Positions 60,399 through 64,000 of a stretch of DNA of 64,000 nucleotides are shown here, one piece after another. Position 1 is the stretch's first letter. Each line of letters starts with the position of its first letter. Under the pieces are notes generated by a model. It ran no database searches, was not told the origin of the DNA, and worked only from the letters and a program-made list of their open reading frames with translations. Location: the NCBI GenBank assembly GCA_964023205.1, contig OZ026833.1, forward strand, positions 35,442,366 to 35,506,365. Direction: 5' to 3'. The stretch comes from Lutraria lutraria. Lineage: Eukaryota > Mollusca > Bivalvia > Venerida > Mactridae. The position numbers and the translations under genes were made by a program.

Positions 60399-60580
60399 GC
60401 CCGAATAGCTCAGTAGACTGTAGAGCATCTGATTTGCAAGCAGGGGGTCACAGTTTTGAGCCCCACATCGGGTACTTTATCATAGAGCTAGGGTGAAGTA
60501 AAGGCTGGGTTAGTTGAGTCTGTTGTTGTCGCAGTGAGTTACTTAGAATAAAAAGGAAGGAGGATTGTAGCATCAATTTT
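60399..60580 (+). mobile_element. tRNA-Ala-like SINE (family A), uninterrupted
   Basis: The head GCCCGAATAGCTCAG, the loop TTTGCAA (anticodon TGC), TTTTGAGCCCCACATCGGG, then AGGCTGGGTTAGTTGAGTC and GTTACTTAGAATAAAAAGG. This is the unbroken counterpart of 2962-3404 and shows the empty site of the nested family B SINE. Confidence 0.8.
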
Positions 60581-60639
60581 TTGTCATATATTATATTCAT
60601 ATTATATTCATATAATATTCATAAATTGGCTAAGATATT

Positions 60640-60688
60640 CACCAGCCTGATGAGCTCAGTTGGTAGGGCATCTGACTTGCAAGCAGAT
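60640..60688 (+). repeat. Second truncated tRNA-Ala-like head
   Basis: CCTGATGAGCTCAGTTGG and a loop CTTGCAA stop at GCAGATGC. It parallels 3443-3496. Confidence 0.65.
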
Positions 60689-61183
60689 GCATTTCAGTTT
60701 ACAACTGTTGTATAAAATAGGTGAAGATGTAGTTATTATACAGGTATATCTATAAGTTATTCATCATATTTCATCTATGCCTAAGTACACCATTATGTCT
60801 TGCTATTAAAAAGTAACCAACAAATAAACTTTTGCTATTCAAAAGTTTATCTACATGCATGAATACTGCTTTTTGTATTGGATATTGAGAAATTTCATTA
60901 TGTTAATGTTCTATTCTGAGTGAGTATTCAATTTCATAGATAATTTGTACATGTGTATGAATATTCCGGGGAATCCCACTATGTCTAAAATGCACCTGAA
61001 TGTTGCTAAAAAAGTTAGCAATAAACATTTTGCTGTCTTATTTAAATGTGTATACATATAAATAGAATACTGTTTTTGTGCTGAATGTCTGGAAAATCTC
61101 AAAATCATAATGTAAATAGGCTAATTTACTATTGATAAATAATTAAAATTCTTTTGGTCTTTTGCGATTATCAAAACGCTGAA

Positions 61184-61613
61184 TAGAGTTGGTAGCTTTT
61201 ATCGGTTTATCATTATTGCGATATCAGCTAGACAATATCAATAACACAATATTTTTTCATCATACCAATATATTGGATTTAGCTTAAATAACTGGACTTT
61301 AAATAAGTCCAAATATAATTCATGACTAAAAACTGGTCAAACTTGTATTATCAACTTTGCACATATACATTATAATACAGTCATGTATTAATTGTTTAGA
61401 CACTGCTAAATAAGAACAAATTCTTTCAAAGTGTGGTTCCAGACAGCACTATCACCAATAAACTGCATTATTACCCAAGGCTTTATGTGAATGCTTATTC
61501 ATTATTCTTTATTTAATGACAACTTGCAATATTTACTGCGATACATATCCTGATACAGCATGCACTATTGTGATATATCACAATATGCTTTTGAGGTGCG
61601 ATACCCAGCTCTA
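61184..61613. mobile_element. hAT-like MITE (430 bp)
   Basis: The tips are TAGAGTTGG at the left and CCAGCTCTA at the right (inverse TAGAGCTGG). Flanks ACGCTGAA (61176-61183) and ACTCTTAG (61614-61621) are a decayed 8-bp duplication. Copy 1 has the uninterrupted site AAACTCTTGG near 4770. TAGAG tips and an 8-bp duplication fit hAT. There is no transposase. Confidence 0.7.
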
Positions 61614-61969
61614 ACTCTTAGTATGCCTAAATGTGCTTTTTCTGCTAAAAAGAAACAGTTAGTTAGTCCATCTGCATTTCCTTGTCCCTAATGATTAGAC
61701 ATATAATATGAAAATAACTTTGTACAATTGATAAATACCATAAGATAGTGTGCAGTGTTCAAGACCCAGGTCTGTAGCTCCAAGGTCAAGGTCACACTTG
61801 GAGGTCAAGCATGAAAAAGAGTGTCATAGACCTTGTCCAGGCTGTATTTCCATTATGCATTGACATACAATGTATTTGAAAATAACAGGGTTAACTGTTA
61901 AATTCCATGAGGTGATATGCAGAGCACAAGACCCAGGTGCATACATGTAGTTCCAAGGCTAAGCTTAGA

Positions 61970-62800
61970 TATTTTGTGTATAAGCATTGTCTAGCGGACC
62001 TCTACCAAGTTTGTTAAAATTATCGCCCCTTGGTAAAAATTGGCCCGCCCCGTGTTCGCTTGATTAATGTAGACTTATATAGACTTAAATCTTCATGTCC
62101 AAAACCACAAGGCTATAGCTTAGTTATTTTGAGTGTAGTATTGTCCTGTGGACTTCTACCAAGTTTGTTCAAATTATGACCCCAGGGTTTACTCTATTTT
62201 ATATAGGAAAATTTAAAAAATCTTCTTTCTGAAACCTCAAGGCTTGGAGCTTAGATATTTCAGATGTAATATTTTTCTAGTGGACCTCCACCATGTTTGT
62301 TCAAATTATAGCCCTGGGGTAGAAATTGGCCCTGCCCACGCGGGTCTCTTGATTAACATAGGCTTATATATGTGAATTTTTTTAATCTTCTTGTCCAAAA
62401 CCTCAAGGCATATAGACCTTAGATATTTTGTATGTAGCATTGTCTAGTGGTCATGTACCAAGTTTGTTCAAATTATACCCCATGGGTCAAAGTTAGCTCA
62501 ACCCGGGGTTTAATCTATTTTATATAGGCTTAACTAGGAAAATTAAAAAAAAAAAATTGTCCAAAACCACATGGCCTAGAGCTTAGCTATTTTGTAAGTA
62601 GCATTTTCTAGTGGTCCTCTGCCATGGGTGTTCAAATTATGGACCGTGGGTCAAATTGGCCCCGGCCAGGTTTACTCTATCTTATATATGCTTAAACATA
62701 GAAATTACAAAAAAAACGTCTTGTCAGAAACCCCAAGGTCCAAAGCTTAGATATTTTGGACCTGGGGTAAAAATTGACCTCGTCCCCAGGTGACTTGTTT
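61970..62800 (+). repeat. Tandem array, about 155-165 bp units (copy 2)
   Basis: CCAAGTTTGTT or close variants recur at about 62006, 62160, 62292, 62459 and 62623, with a final partial unit. These are the same unit as at 4930-6010. Intervals are 154, 132, 167 and 164 bases. Confidence 0.85.
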
Positions 62801-63308
62801 TTACATAGGCTCATGATTATTTTCTCTTGGGTCTTTTTTCTGGAAAGCGATAAAGGGCCATCATGGCCTTCTTGTTTAAAAATGTGGTGAGAGTACTGAA
62901 TTGTGCCTATAGTAAATAGCTCATTGTCTAGAAATACAAAATTAGGAACAATTGTGTGAAGTTAAATTCATGTGTGGGTTCGCATGTGATAGATATAATT
63001 TCGGTTTTATTTTTACACTATTAAACCCCTAGCTGGAATTCCATAGTAATGACATCTTAAAGCATTTGTTCCAAATTAAGAATTTTCTTTGCTAGAATAT
63101 TTGTTAACCTATACATTCTTAAATATCACTCATCTTATGAAAAGATTTTTACCAATCTTAGTAAATTTTGAATGAGTATAAAAAAATAATTAAGATACTT
63201 CATAAATGCAAGACCTGGTCTAAGCCAATTCGCACCTAAATAACTTATCTATTACAGAAATTTACTTCTGTAATGGTAATTTAACTAAATTACTATTTTT
63301 TTAAAATT

Positions 63309-63611
63309 TTGCCATGGCAATATTTTGCCATGGAAATTTTGCCATGGCAATATTTTGCCATGGAAATTTTGCCATGGCAAACTTTTGCCATGGCAAAAAT
63401 TAAAAATTAAAATTTCATATTTATTCATCAAAACCATAAAAATTGTGTTAATTATGATACCTACACACACTTACATAGTGTTTCTTTAGATATTAAAAAA
63501 AAAAAAAAGTGTTGATTTTTTTGCCATGGCAAGGCCATGGCGGCCATGGCAAGGCATTTTGCCATGGCAAAATACCGATTTGCCATGGCAAAACGCCTTT
63601 TGCCATGGCAA
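63309..63611. repeat. GCCATGGC palindrome clusters (copy 2)
   Basis: Perfect cores start at 63311, 63341, 63371 and 63387 with two GCCATGGA variants between. A second cluster has cores at 63523, 63534, 63543, 63561, 63582 and 63602. The second cluster is nearly the reverse complement of 49241-49330, but two palindromes present there are replaced here by a run of A. Confidence 0.95.
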
Positions 63612-63790
63612 AGACAGTTTTTCTTTGCATTTTTCAAGAAAACTAGTAAAGATAGAAACATGGGACTTACAATTTTTTAATAAGTAACTAAATGCTACAA
63701 TTTAATAATGTTTTTGTTTCTCAAAAATGCGTAAAAGTGGGGGCTGTATTTGCCAAAGACCGGCGCGGCAAAAACAAACCGGCGGAGGTT

Positions 63791-64000
63791 AGTATAAACC
63801 TCACCTTGGTGTAAACTTCTTTATGAAAATAACACACAAGTCATGCAGTTGGTAATTCCTGTTTCTAAATATAAATTCGCATTGCACAACAAGGTGAAAT
63901 GCATAACTAGGTCAGAGTTACCATTGACAACTTTATGACAAACAAATATCGCATGATTTGTATACCTCATTTGCGCTTAAGAAGTGGATATCAATGGTTA
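63791..64000. other. Non-coding end of window
   Basis: I see nothing recognisable. Confidence 0.5.

Larger units (their letters stand above)
60356..63790 (+). mobile_element. Composite repeat, copy 2 (about 3.4 kb)
   Basis: It has the same order and orientation as 2926-6815: family A SINE, partial second head, CAAGGTCAAGGTCACACTTG block, ~160-bp tandem units, the AAGCGATAAAGGGCCATC terminus, palindrome clusters, and the end GGCGGAGGTT at 63790. It lacks the nested SINE, the TTAA MITE and the 3840-4045 piece, but has its own 430-bp hAT-like insertion. There is no coding capacity. Confidence 0.75.

Overview
The window looks like nuclear DNA from a lophotrochozoan animal, most likely a bivalve mollusc. 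It is AT-rich, genes are split by GT-AG introns, coding density is very low, and most recognisable sequence is transposon-derived: tRNA-derived SINEs, LINE fragments, a Ty3/gypsy LTR element, an intron-bearing PIF/Harbinger element, several MITE-like elements, and tandem arrays containing the phrase CAAGGTCAAGGTCAC. The bivalve guess rests on general familiarity with such repeats and on the immunity-related GTPase gene. No search was run.

Layout. 1-2.9 kb: non-coding DNA with a perfect 36-bp palindrome and a decayed LINE 3' part (minus). 2.93-6.82 kb: copy 1 of a multi-kilobase composite repeat made of a tRNA-Ala-like SINE, a ~160-bp tandem array and GCCATGGC palindromes. It carries a nested SINE and a TTAA-flanked MITE. 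7.87-9.44 kb: an IRG (p47-type) GTPase gene, the best host gene here. 9.77-16.3 kb: two inverted-repeat elements and a fold-back element. 17-31 kb: sparse candidate exons (one WSC-domain-like, one cysteine-rich), a 5'-truncated and broken LINE (19.8-23.2 kb), and further fold-back and tRNA-like repeats. 31.0-38.4 kb: a complete but dead Ty3/gypsy provirus-like element on the minus strand, with two LTRs, a 4-bp target duplication, a tRNA-Lys-type primer site and large internal losses. 39.9-48.0 kb: an 8-kb PIF/Harbinger transposon with two convergent spliced genes. The Myb/SANT-like gene is intact across five exons. The DDE transposase carries one frameshift and one stop codon. 49.06-51.2 kb: copy 3 (inverted, partial) of the composite repeat, rich in palindromes and running into a 3 x 523-bp tandem array. 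52.6-59.5 kb: three more members of the TTAA MITE family, a second Ser-type SINE and a microsatellite. 60.36-63.79 kb: copy 2 of the composite repeat, same orientation as copy 1.

The most striking signal is the composite repeat. Its three copies share a sharp GC-rich end and clusters of the palindrome TTTTGCCATGGCAAAA. A 32-base piece of the palindrome cluster also sits alone near 39.4 kb. Copies 1 and 2 act as occupied/empty site pairs for three younger insertions, which defines those elements exactly.
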